DNA from: Varroa destructor
Taxonomy: Eukaryota > Arthropoda > Arachnida > Mesostigmata > Varroidae
NCBI RefSeq assembly: GCF_002443255.2
Contig: NW_019211455.1
Span: 34,935,472 to 34,999,471 of the forward strand
Direction of reading: 5' to 3'
Length of the DNA: 64,000 nucleotides
A model generated the notes under the pieces. It was not told the origin of the DNA, ran no database searches, and was given only the letters and a program-made list of their open reading frames with translations. Position numbers and translations under genes: made by a program. Positions 52,103 through 64,000 of the stretch are shown one piece after another. The stretch's first letter is position 1; each line of letters opens with the position of its first letter.

Positions 52103-52154
52103 CTCAGGATTACATTTTAATTGGAGGAAATACTTTGTGCCTCTAAATCCTGAG
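52103..52154. repeat. 9-bp inverted repeat
   Basis: CTCAGGATT (52103-52111) and AATCCTGAG (52146-52154), separated by 34 AT-rich bases. Possible hairpin; may be chance. Confidence 0.4.
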
Positions 52155-54141
52155 CACTAAACGTCTTGTCGCCGGGTTCACTTATCGGCACATACAACTA
52201 TTGCTGGGCTGTCTACGTTTATTAATCGATCTGCAAGCAGTACATGATCATGAAGATTATTGCGTCTAGTCATTGAAGACACTCCGTTCATTTATATAAA
52301 TGCATCCCTTTTGACTAACTCTGTATTTCACAGACACTATGCAATTACTGAGACAAACAAGCACATACATACACACGTAAAATAAATCATACGTAAAAAT
52401 ACATCGGAGACAAAACGACGCAGCGTTGCTTGATACTGACATAATGTATCGCTAACATCGACATGTGAAGCTTTATTACAAACACACAAATGAATAACTG
52501 AACGAAAAACCGTCTAACCTATAAAGTCTAATATAGCTGGAGCTAAGGATCTAGCAAGCATCGAGTAGCACACTAAAGCTAGTATTATTATTACGAATAT
52601 TGGGTATATCGTATGGCAGCGACCACCGGACTGACTTTCACGTATTACATGTAAGCCATCTACAGTTACCTCGGCTGTATTAGGCAATCTCATATCACAG
52701 CCATGCTACCGGTACACCAGTCCGCATGTCCTGCATTAAACGACGAAGCCGACAAAAAAAACGAATTTTAAATAGGCATATGGGTAAAATAATGTTTCTA
52801 AAGTCAGGGAAGACACATTGTGCTAAAGGTTTTCTGTTTTCACTCAGCATTTTGCCTACACACCTAGATTTAAAATACGACTAACCATGTGCTCAGCAAC
52901 TATGAATGCTTTTAGAACCATTAAATGATGCATAGTAGCTTAGGGACTATATAACGCACTAATTTGTATTAAATTTTGATATACATTTACATATGTCTTG
53001 ATGCAGGTCTTGTGGCAAGATGACGAAACATTAACAACAGGATGCCATTGCAAAGTAGTAATATTTTTATTCGATTTTTATGTTTATCATTTTACTTTAC
53101 TATGTAGTACCTACTAAAGTGGGCCTAATTCCTATACCAAATAGAGAATTAATTCAAAATATAGAGACTGAGGGTTATCAATGTATTAAATGTAGTTAGT
53201 CAAAGGATGAGCTGATAAAAATAAGTCATTATTTCAAAGCTTTACTAGAGTTCAGCTAGCAATGAAGCAGGAAAACATAATGGTAACATTTTTTGTCCGA
53301 CGAAGTTTCGTTTAATTCTTGCTTCAAAATGAAGCTTGGCTTCCCTTTTATATACCACATTTCCTAGAATCATATCTTTGTACATTGGTGTAGTCTTTAT
53401 TGGTTAATGATCAACAGTGTAGGCTACTGTGAATCTTAACTATTATCTTGTTAGCACACGTTTCTAGTTTAAAACAGAGTGCTAAGGCAAGCTAAATGTA
53501 GTCTAATATTCTTAGAGTTTTCCAACAATTTTCTCGCGATCCGTGCTTATCTGAAGTCAACTGGATGTGCAATGATGTTTATTCCGCAGGCACAAGCAGA
53601 ATATATAATATGTCGAAAATCAAGATTAACTAACTGAATATTCTCTCAAAAGGCAGCAGAGCGGCACTCATTTCTCAATTACATTCATTGTTCAACAAAA
53701 TCATAACACTTTTAAATAGAATGTGCTTTATTTATCGGTAGAAGCCCATGACCTTAAAGCTTTTAAATAAATATTCGAGTACACATATAATGTACTCGTT
53801 ACTTCTGTCATAGTGGTAATATATTGCCTTTTTCGAGATGTCGCATCGTGCACCTACGATCTAAAGGAAAATATCGGAGTACCGCTATATATGGCCGAAT
53901 AGAATGAATGAGCGGTTCTTATTAAGATGATTTAAAATACTTTGGGTGCTTGTATAGCCGACGCATACATGTATAACTACGCTATACGATATTACTTTCA
54001 ACAACAATTTTAAATAGTACTTCACACGATTCGGGTGCGTCTACATACGATATATCAAGAGCACTACGTAAAACATATGCATAACGTAGCTAACTCTTGG
54101 ACACACATTCACATACAAACACAGATATATCCGTGTTTGTG

Positions 54142-54145
<4 letters not shown>

Positions 54146-54210
<65 letters not shown>
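54146..54210. repeat. (TA)n microsatellite
   Basis: About 32 uninterrupted TA units. It creates false Ile-Tyr repeat frames on both strands at 54035-54361. Confidence 0.98.
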
Positions 54211-54213
<3 letters not shown>

Positions 54214-57200
54214 GGTGACATACCAGTCGTTTCGCTTGTTCTACACTTGGCAATTTAATACTCACCATTATTACAAAGCTCATTGGCTTCTGAGCTATAG
54301 AAACAGCCGTCACGATCCCGTAGATAGGATCTGAGGAACTACCAAAATGCAAAATGTTCATACGCAGTTAAGTGGTGTTATCATTACAATTTGTGGTATT
54401 ATTGTATTATTAAAATTCCAGCTTATGAAATAAGTCAGAATTACGCTAGCAATGCACGACTCAGATGAAGACATATTGCTACCTATCGCAAAAAATAAAA
54501 ACCGAAAAAGACTACGGCCTGCGTGGGGTCTCCGAAATAATTTCGAGTAGCAAATGTTCATATATAATGTGGTCGATATTCTTGTATTGAAAACAAAAGA
54601 ACGAAGCTGGAAAAGACGAAACCAATTAATAAGAAAATTTGACTCTGAAATGCGCAGAAACCCATATTTTCAATTAACTTATGGTATGTGACCAGGTCTA
54701 TTATGATCGTAACGGACTATATGAACTTACTACTATTACACAAGAAAAATAAATGTCAACTGTGTTTCTATACTATACTACATTTTCTTAAGCTTCTTAC
54801 GTTTTCTATTATCTATAATCTTTCACAAGATTATATATAAACAAGTAAGTATCCGGAGACAGCTGTTGAAGCACACTTAAAGTAAATCATTCAATGGAGT
54901 AGTTGGTGCTGTTAAATTACGGTGCAATAGTGACTGGAGTCCGCAATCGTTAGCTGTGAACTAACAAGTAAATATTAAGTTAAACAAGCCAACGGATTAT
55001 CTGACAAATGAGTCATGATATTACATGTTTTCATGCTCATCGGCATTGCGAAAAAAGAAACCTAATCGCAATTGTCAGGGACATTTGTCGTACGAATATT
55101 AAGGTTAAATGAATGTGTTAATGTCCATGTGGCGTATTGTTATGGTAACTGATTACATAGATTAATACGGTGTAGCCCTTTGATCCATTTTCTCTTAATT
55201 TGAGTAATTTTTATGAATATACGCAGTGTCTTATATGCACTATCCGTTTCATCGGCTGTACATTGCAGCATTTCTATATTCAAGTTTGTCAATCGTCTTT
55301 TTTTTTTTGAAAGATGAATCTGCGAATGAACCAGATAAAGTTGTACGGGTATTTTGCCACAATGCTGTGCGACGACACACGCGCTAAGCGATTGTTTCCC
55401 ACATTAATGATAACTTAACGTCTTTGCGTGATGTGGTAAACCTATAACTCAAATAAAATTGAATTTTAGGTCGAAATGACACTCGATATCTTTACTGGCG
55501 GCATGTTTTACCATCTAAGATCAGTCTCTTCTATTTTCATGTAATCGTTATAAAACAGAATCATGATAAAAATCGTTGTTGTTAATTGTTACATGATCTC
55601 ATCCAGAACAGAGACTGTCATCTCAAGTCGTTCCAGCGAAGTGAAGATTTATACGCACTAAATCAATTCTAATTAAAGCTTTCAACCTATGCTTAATAAA
55701 GAGAGTGGAAAGAAATACGCAATGAAAATAAACACCTTGAAACTATTGTAATGTCACAACCAACTAAGCTTCTCGTAATCACTCGTACTACATCCATCAT
55801 GATGCCGTGGTTCTTGAACTATAGAAAATAATTGATAAATGATATAATAATTTATAATGTTTACTCATTTGTATCAAATACTCACTCATTACCCGTATCG
55901 ACCTATGGGCAGACACAAATTAATGAGGACTTGAAACTACAAAGCTAGCTGCACAGCGATTATAAATAAATTTCTCATTTACTTCTCAATTTCCTTTACT
56001 GACTCCCTACTATTACCACTTACTGAGTACAAAACGCGTGAGTACGATGTGGAGATTTTGAAGAGTCCTGTCGTGGAAAATGTCTTTAGTTTACTGGGAG
56101 TTTGATAATGATACTTGGAAAACAGTAATCAAAAATAGATGTGCAGTTCAGCTGTCCTAGATAGTGACGAAGACTTGTAATAATGCTAGAATTGGCCCTG
56201 AACCAACGCTCCAGTATCTGGCGCCCAGGTTTTCATATATAAATATTTCACAGGACCAGACCAGTATCTCAACAGTAAAGTCTGGCCCGCATAGTACAAC
56301 TGAACCGAGGTCCTTTAAAAAATGGTTAAGGATGAATCATACGAAGCGATAGACCAGAGTTCGATTAATGGACACTTAAATTAGCCGTTTTCGCAAACTT
56401 TGGTTTAAAGTAATATTATAATAAGTTCCAAATCCAAAGATACCCAAAGAAAGTTTTCGTAGCTGGTTTAACCCAAAGTACCTAGACAGACAGCAACGTC
56501 TTGACCACTTAATGTAGCCATCTTGTGATGACAACTTTGAGGGTGTCTTCAAAGTAAAAGGCCTTTTAACTGCCTACTCGAATCAGTAACGCTAGAATGA
56601 AGTGCACCTAACCATGGTGCGACATACGTCTCTCTCGAAGTGAGGAGCTAATTAACGGCACTTATTTAAACACGGTGGGGCCGTAGACTATGTTCTTCTA
56701 TGTTTGATACGTAGGACGTAGCCGACTGAGCCGTCGATTAATAACTTTTAACTCTACCAGTGCATGATAGTTTGATATTACTATCATACACACAATTACA
56801 GAAATTGTTTGTGCAGGTTAAATCCATCGTTGATTGAATTGTTTTTGAAATATCTGCGGTATGTCTATGGGTGGGTTGTATTCCTCGTATGCGGTATTGT
56901 CAAATGGACCCATTGTCAATCTTCAGGGCTGTAGTGTGTGCTGTTTAGCTGGCATATTTAAAAAATCAATTCCTAGAGAGAGTAGGTATAAAGCAGATAA
57001 GAGAATTATTTACAATTTCAAGTACCTTCAGCCCAGTCATGTTAGTGATAGGCCAAGGCATACAAAGATATGATCAATGCGCAGCCAGCGGATGAGCTAT
57101 ATATGATAAATATTTATGATTTGCTTTTTGTATGAAAAGGGGCATCGCTCTGAATGCACAAATTCCAAAACAAGCTTGTGAATTCACGCAGTTGACGAGG

Positions 57201-58609
57201 TTTGTGTTCTTAAGTGGCTCTGCAATGAAATGACACATATAAAAAGTTTCTGATAGATTTAACTTGTGACAGCTATGAAAATAAATTTTCGTAACAATGA
57301 ATCGCTCCTTCGACCTCTGCTAAGGATCGCAAAGTGTCCAATAAAAAACCTTTAGGAATAAAATTAGAAAAGGTGCCAGCTTTCGGCATGCAGAAAAGAG
57401 CTTCCCTGAATATGAAAAATCGTTTCTCTGAGTAACAATTGGTCAAAATCTAATCTAATATAACCTACTCGAAGTATGTGACATAACTGTGTCATTTTAT
57501 AGCTTACCATGCATATTACTCATTTTTCTTGAAGCTCTTAGGTCGCCCTCTCATATGGTTTCATCGACAAATTGGTGTTTTTTTTTGTATTTTAAGAAGC
57601 GAGACTCCAAATAACAATACTCGACTTTCAGACTCAGTTTAATGAGCACTAGCAAGTAATTTTAAGTCAGGGGCCAATTGAGTTTACTTGCGTCCTGGCT
57701 TTCTCTAAAGTATAATCGGAATACAACTTCTGCAGCACCCTTTTTTAGGTTTTGACAAACATTTGAAAACAATTACCACGACATTTGGCGACATTGCATT
57801 AGACAAACTTACAAGTCACATATCTGCCATGAGTCTAACCGGAACTCACAATGAAATCCAATAAAGACATCGCTCAGTTTGGCTAAGTTGTAATCAATCA
57901 GTTTTCCATGCTTTTTCTAGCACTGTCCATGCTACAAATCTACGTTAGGCCGACCTGCACACGTAGTATCGTTCAACACATAAACATTTTCCCTTTTTAG
58001 TTCTACCAATAGATTGAAAATAACTTTCAAAGTCTGTATTGTTAAGATTCGCGATTGCCAATACCTTTCGGTGTAAGAGGCGGCCCTACACCTCTTCTTG
58101 GTTCTTAATTCTTTATTATAGCCAAATGTACCGTTATCTTTAATAAAGCCAAGTTAAAGGATTTTGCCAAGTTGAGCCTGCGTAGTAAAAAAACTTAATG
58201 TTTTAACGTTGCCCTGATGCTACCCCGTGCAAACATGAAGTACATAAGCTTGTGGGTTTTTAACATAATCTGCATATCCGATACCACAAAGCTAGAACCA
58301 AGCTTTTTAGTTAGTCTAAAAGAGATCTTGTTACAGTTTGCTATCAAAAATGCAACCGCCAACCCATTGGATAAATAAACATAGGGTGGACACACATATA
58401 TATGGGATTGCCTAAGAATGTGTATGTAGTTTTAATGATCATGGCCTCATACATACACTTAATATTTAAACCGCAAAAGAATCTATAGAATCATAAGATA
58501 TGTAGATTTTCTCCTTACTGCGAATGTTCAAAGTGATTACTGTCCTGGAAAATATACTGCTGTAACGGTGAGCTATACATTCACAAGTTCAATTGTGGGT
58601 TTTAGATTT

Positions 58610-58920
58610 CTCAGTCTCGTAGTTTTTTTCTGGCGGAGATTTCATTTTGAATGTATTCCCACAAGAAAAATTCTATTGGTCTCATGTTTAGAGACCTTCA
58701 TTTAATCCATCAGCTTGAAAGATTCTCATTAAGGTATGTTCCTACATTACAATAATAGCGCGCAGGAACTCCGTTCTGTTGGAACCATAATTTCACAAAG
58801 TTGTCCTGAATACGTAGTAAAACGACGTATTGAGGTAAATTCAAGTAACTGGCACCAGCAACTGTAGTGCGTCGATTTTGAAGTATGAGCGAAGATAAGC
58901 TATAGACCATTACGCATTAA
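58610..58920 (-). pseudogene. Tc1/mariner-superfamily transposase fossil
   Basis: The minus-strand frame at 58710-58910 contains GASYLNLPQYVVLL and LWFQQNGVPARYYCNVGTYL, matching the second catalytic block of arthropod Tc1/mariner-like transposases (usual form FQQDGAPAHYSNIVRNYL); the catalytic Asp is Asn here. After a frame break, RPIEFFLWEYIQNEIS (about 58650) matches the third block, LTPLDFFLWGY, with its acidic residue changed. Catalytically dead and truncated. A different lineage from the two mariner fossils above. Confidence 0.75.
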
Positions 58921-60093
58921 GCGAACCTCACCCACATCTAAATCGACGGTCTATGGTATTGCCAGTCTTCATGTGACTTTAAAAAAATCCAAGTAAGATA
59001 TTTACGAGAGAAATTAGACGATTCTCAATAGAGTTTATATTTTAGAAAGGCTAAAAAATCACCACAATAGTTTGAAAAGCCAGATACACCTGTATTTCTT
59101 TTATACATAAATTGACGTTATTTTAAAATATCAGTTGCCAGTTAGATCATCTAGAGAACTTCCAACGGCCAGCCTCTTTCAGAACTTTTGTTCCATTTTG
59201 CACGTTTTGGACTTTTTGTAACTATTGGCTTTCAACCGTCACAGAACTTACTTCCGCTGGATTTTTTTTGGAATGTTACCTCTTTGAGCGCCACTCGTTC
59301 GTTTGAAAATCGTTTGATAATGGTAACTAATAATAATAATGGTAAAAAAGTTATCTGTGGTTTAAGGAAGGGATATTTTGGAAATAACTAGTGAGCGTTT
59401 TTGTGTGCAATTGAAACTGTAACTGGTAATTATATTGAATAATCATGGCCGCCACATATAACACCTTTAGCACACGTGAGAGGTTTCGATGTAACTCTTG
59501 TTTATATTTAGGTACAACATGAGGTAAAGTTTTAATTGAAGTGCCGGCACTTAGCTTAATCGAACGGCATAGAACGCGTCCACTATTTTTTAATTCGACG
59601 AAGATTGATCTCGCGTATCCGTAGTAACGGTTAATATTTTTATGTTTCTAGGCTACTTTGTACGACGAATAAGTCTTGGTGGCAATATGATGAGTAAAAA
59701 GGGATCACAGCAATTGAAGTCAACTCTCGACGAATAGATTTCTTCCGTCCTGTTGCAAATAGTTGCAGATGATCTACCAGTTGTATGCTTGTTTATGAGA
59801 ACAGATAGCTGATGTCCGTTCTACGGCTATCGATGACGAACACAGCCACATATTATACAGCAGAGTCACAGTTCGAAAAACGAAATAACGCTAAAACACG
59901 ACGATTTAATGGGATTAACTGTTTCCGTTATGATAAGGCTCAGCTGTATTTAGTTATTATTAACTAAACCTATTATGAATCACTACGGTAAAACGTATAT
60001 AACACAAGTGTTACTGTTGTACTATCAATAGTTAAACGTTTTCGTCAAATGTGTATCTTTTTAGACAGCTGAGATAGTTGAATAAAATGGCTA

Positions 60094-60180
60094 CGACAGC
60101 TCGTTGCTACGCAGTCATTTTAAGAGGTTAAAGACCTGTGAGGAAATGACCACATCTTCGAATCTCAAGCGGAAGGACGA
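60094..60180 (+). repeat. Weak tRNA-like element
   Basis: CTACGCAGTCATTTTAAGAGG followed about 45 bases later by ATCTTCGAATCTC has A-box and B-box like spacing. No good cloverleaf; probably a decayed SINE head. Confidence 0.25.
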
Positions 60181-62049
60181 TTTGCCATGATTACGGGAGC
60201 TTTTGAACAAGACAGAGTGGCCACAACGCGCTCTTTACCGACTTAATGTGGGACTCACTGCAATATGAAATAATGTACCTATTATATCACAGAAGAAAAG
60301 AAAAAACCGCCTACCACAAAAAAGGTTAGGCGAGAAAACGGCATCGAACGATCGAGGAAGCGATATTAATATAGATCCAGATGTAAGTTGATTTCGTATT
60401 CGCAATAGGCATCAGAAGCATTTATTCCTATTATAAGGTATTGTCCGAACAGAAACGACTGATGCTGTCTGATGCTTCAAATTTCTGAAGAGGCCTATCG
60501 ATGTAAGGTGCGGCAATCGAAAGCATACAACGTGGTCAGTTAAGCACAAACAAAACTTCATCGCCACGGTTAAATTATCGTCTGGACCGAAAAAAACATT
60601 GTCGAACAATTTTGCGTCCGTTTGATTTTGATTGGTTAAATTTCTTCATAAAAAACGTTAAATGACGTTCTGTAGTCAATTACTAAAATAAGCATCTATA
60701 ACGAAATCACTTATGGCCGTGTAAATCATGGTGATTATAATCCATCGGAAAGCATATTTTCAAAACTTTAGACTTTTGCCCAAATAACCTCGATAGATGG
60801 GCCTTAAACTTATGAAGTACAATATAATAGTGAAATACATACCTGGAAACATTAACCCGATTTTAGACTGTTGAGTCGAGATTTCTTACGGGCAGATATC
60901 AAACCTCGATAAAAACCTCGATTAGAAATATGCGACACAAAATAGTGTGAATACAATAGAATTCCAGACCCGCTTATAAAACAGGCAAAGGAGAAGACTG
61001 CTAAAACTGTCTAATGCCATTCCGCAGAGTTGGTCAAACAAGAAAAGCAAGGCTTCAGCAAATTCTAACTCATTAGAGAATACGCAACAAATTAATCGTT
61101 GCTAGAAAATGGTCCACCGCCCTAGATCAGCAAAAAATATTTTAAGTCAGATAGTTTGGGGCAAATAGCGAAGAAGGATAGCGTCTGTTTCAAAGGGTAT
61201 GGAAGGCCGAGCAACACGCACACGGGCTGATTCAAGATGGAAAGCAAAAAAGTTTGAATATTCAACCACGAGCTGGCTTGTCACACATGTCAAGTGCACT
61301 TCACCATCATCAATCAAACAGGAATACTGAACGCGCTATTAAAATTGATACGTGAATAGTAAAAGCAACGGAGTTTAACGAAGATCTGAGCGAGTATGGC
61401 ACTCTTAGAACGGCGAGCCATGGAATAGACAGATGCCCTCTTACCAATAGATAAATTCTATGAACGCACACAAACCCTATTATTACTTGATGAAGACTAT
61501 AGTCTTTTTCAGAACGGCAGATCATATGCTTGTGCTAAAAGTCCTTAGAAGACGTAAATTAAACAACGCGAAAATGCATCATCACGGTATTAAGGAATTA
61601 AACCTTATAGTGATAGATAATGCACTTGAGTATAGCTTGCGGATTCTTCACATAAATAGACAATTAGCCATTGCATAGAACGGGTAAAACCAAAAGCATA
61701 CAAACTCTGCTCACATAATGGGGATAAGATCATTATCAAAAAAAAAACGACATCTCATTATAACATTTATTCCGTTGAAATAAACTGAGGAAGTACATAA
61801 TTCGTAATATTTATATGCTCAGCATATCCCACCTTATCAACAACTCGTTTAAGGATCACTAAGGCCGGTCCAACCAGCAATACAATAAGGGAGCGGATCG
61901 CATTTCGGTATAACGATGCGCTCACCGGAAACTACAGTGATTCAACAAACCGCAATACGGACTCAGTTAATGTCAAAATTCACCAAATACAACACAAAAC
62001 ATGTTTATTATTCGGGGCCGGCTCCTCTCAAGGTGCACGCGACATTAAT

Positions 62050-62275
62050 GTTATTACTTTGCAGACTCGTACATAATACACACTTGTCGTGAAAAACATA
62101 GCAGCTGCAGCGCAAGAACGATTGCGCGCCTTAAAAACCATTCTTCTACCTCAAACCAGCAATCGCAGATCGAGGTGTTAGCTCTTAGCAGACGCATCAT
62201 CGCTTCTCTGGCCAGGCGAAACATGGCAAATCGTAGGTCGTCCTCGAGAGAAAGCCGCGCTTAGACCACTCATAC
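62050..62275. other. Open block on both strands, possible exon
   Basis: A G+C-richer patch. On the plus strand a Ser/Arg-rich frame stays open for about 75 codons after an acceptor-like TTACTTTGCAG. On the minus strand a frame of about 68 codons is also open, giving a Leu/Arg/Cys-rich peptide with a 56-codon ATG start. Neither matches a family I know, and only one at most can be real. Confidence 0.2.
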
Positions 62276-62849
62276 AACCAGTTACAGCAGCGCCAAAGGA
62301 ACCAACTAAATAAACTTCAGGGCAAAAGACGGTAAAAAAGTGGCTGAAAACAAAATGATATATACGGATCAGGAGCGAATATAGTAAAAAAATAATAAAT
62401 CAGAGAAAACGAAAAATCCAAGCGTGTTAACGAATATTAAAATTACAATGCAAGTATCAAATTCTAGCAATGAAAAACAATATTCATGTATCATAGTGAT
62501 AATAAGATCACGGAAGGATAAAGACAGGAATTTATAAAAATTTGTTCATATTAACGATAGGATAAAATTCCTTCTGCAGGTACACCAACGGAACATTTTG
62601 AGCTTAAGTATAGGTTATTTAGTTATTAAAGTCGCAATGCTAATCAGTAGCACTGGTTATTACCAAAATACGGTTGCGTAGCAAATAAAGGAGTAGTCTT
62701 TTTTCTTATCGTTGCCTTTTCATTCACTCTAAATATTAATTGTACATTATACATATTCTGTAATATTATTTATTGTGAGGTAGTAAAAGGAAGAGCTTTA
62801 CGGATAGTTGTTATTTCGAAGCGCCTGCCTGAAAGCACCATTCATGGAG

Positions 62850-62866
62850 CGCCGCCTAGCGGCGTG
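62850..62866. repeat. Short G+C hairpin
   Basis: CGCCGC and GCGGCG around CTA, a 6-bp all-GC stem in AT-rich DNA. Confidence 0.5.
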
Positions 62867-63540
62867 TGTTATAGGTTTCGTTGCCAGTCAGTAATACATT
62901 ATTCAGCCACTATGAAACTGGACAGAATAGTAGTAGTTAGAATATCTTTCGCGACACGCGCATCTAGAGCTTTGCTAGGGTTGGCTTTCACTATTGATTA
63001 GCAAAAGGCCTTCAAACAACACATTCACCATATTCGAGCAAGATATTTCTAGGATCGATGATGGCTCGGGGCATATGCTTTCTGCTAGCGAATTAAGGAC
63101 TGAGTACTGAAAGAACTGCGACCTTAGTACAGACTCTTAAAACACACGATGAGAAGCTGCCGTCACAGAGACAACACCGTAGTTGTAAGAAACAACAACC
63201 ATGCAGTTCATTTTCGAAAGCAACTGTTAAACCCGGATGATGGTTATTGGGGGTAGATCGAATTAAGTAATTTACAACTTGTGTAGTCAAAGCGAACGGA
63301 AAAAGGCCCGCTGTCCGGAGAAGCCTGTGTTCGACACTTTTGCTGCAAACTAGAACGCCGTCTGCAGGTAAGAAGCAGCAAGGACTCCAAATACCAACTT
63401 TAGGTACAAACATCGTACTTCCCAATATTCCATCTGCACATTACGTAAGTGAAAATTTGATGGTCAGTAGAAAAGCCAAGAGGTTTAACTATCAGCAGAT
63501 GCAACTAATAGTTTTAACAATGGCAGTAAGGGGTCAGAAA

Positions 63541-63581
63541 CAACAAACGCGACCGCTTTTGAAAGGCGGTCGCGTTTGTTG
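63541..63581. repeat. Perfect 16-bp hairpin, 9-nt loop
   Basis: Arms CAACAAACGCGACCGC (63541-63556) and GCGGTCGCGTTTGTTG (63566-63581) are exact reverse complements around TTTTGAAAG. Not the histone mRNA stem-loop. Function unknown. Confidence 0.92.
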
Positions 63582-64000
63582 CTGAAATAATTTAACAGTT
63601 TGCATCCAGGGGAAACAGTATCTTTAAATAGGTGGTGACGGCTTAAATGGCTCACCCAGAGCAGACATATCTAATATTGTTAGCCCTTGCGCCCACGAAA
63701 ACTATGTCTCCTCTTAGACTTCATTCTCGGCCCAGATTTTCAGCTAACAACATTATAAATCGACAAGAGACGGTTCCAATGGTTGAGTCATCATCCGGAT
63801 TTCTCACCTTACCAAATGTGCTGGTCTAATTGTAGCATCGCCTGTTTGCACCAATTTGGCTCTTCTTAGTCGACGTAACCGATATTCTTCTCTAAAAAGC
63901 TCTGAGGCTACCAAATCCCCAATGGGTTATCTGCTTGTCAAGTCGATACGAACTGACAAGTCTTTTTAGGCTCCTTTGGCATATCGGGAGACTTTGTATT

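Larger units (their letters stand above)
50546..64000. other. Right-hand spacer without recognised host gene
   Basis: Contains a TIR-like inverted repeat (52103-52154), a (TA)n tract (54.15 kb), a transposase fossil (58.6 kb), a tRNA-like patch (60.1 kb), an open block of uncertain nature (62.0-62.3 kb) and hairpins at 62.85 and 63.54 kb. I found no exon of a known gene on either strand; distal exons of a large gene could still hide here. Confidence 0.5.

Noticed and set aside
54035..54361. Open frames of about 100 codons on both strands
   Set aside because: They are made by the (TA)n microsatellite, which reads as Ile-Tyr repeats in any frame.
63541..63581. Histone 3' stem-loop or bacterial terminator
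   Set aside because: Sequence and loop differ from the histone stem-loop, there is no histone gene nearby, and bacterial terminators do not apply in a eukaryote.

Overview
This is a eukaryotic, intron-rich, AT-rich nuclear window. Two conserved animal genes stand out: a Src-family tyrosine kinase of the Src42A type on the minus strand, and a Shaw (Kv3-type) voltage-gated potassium channel on the plus strand. CpG does not look depleted. Src residue patterns are closest to those I recall for insect Src42A, and the channel matches Shaw/Kv3. I therefore infer a protostome invertebrate, most likely an arthropod; I cannot name the species. There are no bacterial-style operons, no convincing intact tRNA or rRNA genes and no CRISPR array.

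Layout. The left 28.7 kb is the Src gene read right to left: a large first coding exon (myristoylation signal, low-complexity unique region, SH3; 28201-28727), a 13.6 kb intron, two SH2 exons (14477-14598 and 13606-13769), an 11 kb intron, and two kinase exons (2246-2573 and 1528-1706). The five exons join in phase to exactly 440 codons and stop just after the DFG motif; the rest of the kinase lies beyond the left edge. About 10.6 kb of divergent intergenic DNA follows (28.7-39.3 kb), holding a LINE reverse-transcriptase fossil and a SINE. The Shaw gene occupies 39.25-50.53 kb: a TATA-like box, a T1-domain exon (39379-39678), a 9.4 kb intron full of transposon fossils, and one exon carrying S1-S6, the pore and the tail (49114-50373), with an AATAAA signal at 50526. 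The join gives a 519-residue channel. From 50.5 kb to the right edge I see no recognised host gene.

Non-coding content. Introns and spacers hold old, frame-broken mobile elements: three mariner/Tc1-like transposase fossils (22.6, 44.3 and 58.7 kb), a LINE RT fossil (31.7 kb), a possible LINE endonuclease fragment (43.6-43.9 kb), and five alignable copies of a tRNA-derived SINE (3.8, 19.2, 33.5, 46.4 and 48.8 kb) plus further tRNA-like heads. There are two perfect hairpins of identical geometry (16-bp stem, 9-nt loop) at 3897 and 63541, a third long hairpin at 41.1 kb and a (TA)n microsatellite at 54.15 kb.

The two genes do not act in one pathway: one is a membrane-anchored signalling kinase, the other a plasma-membrane K+ channel. 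I do not see a clear undescribed system. The points most worth following are the SINE family, the twin hairpins, the channel substitutions in S4 and S6, and a few unassigned open blocks.
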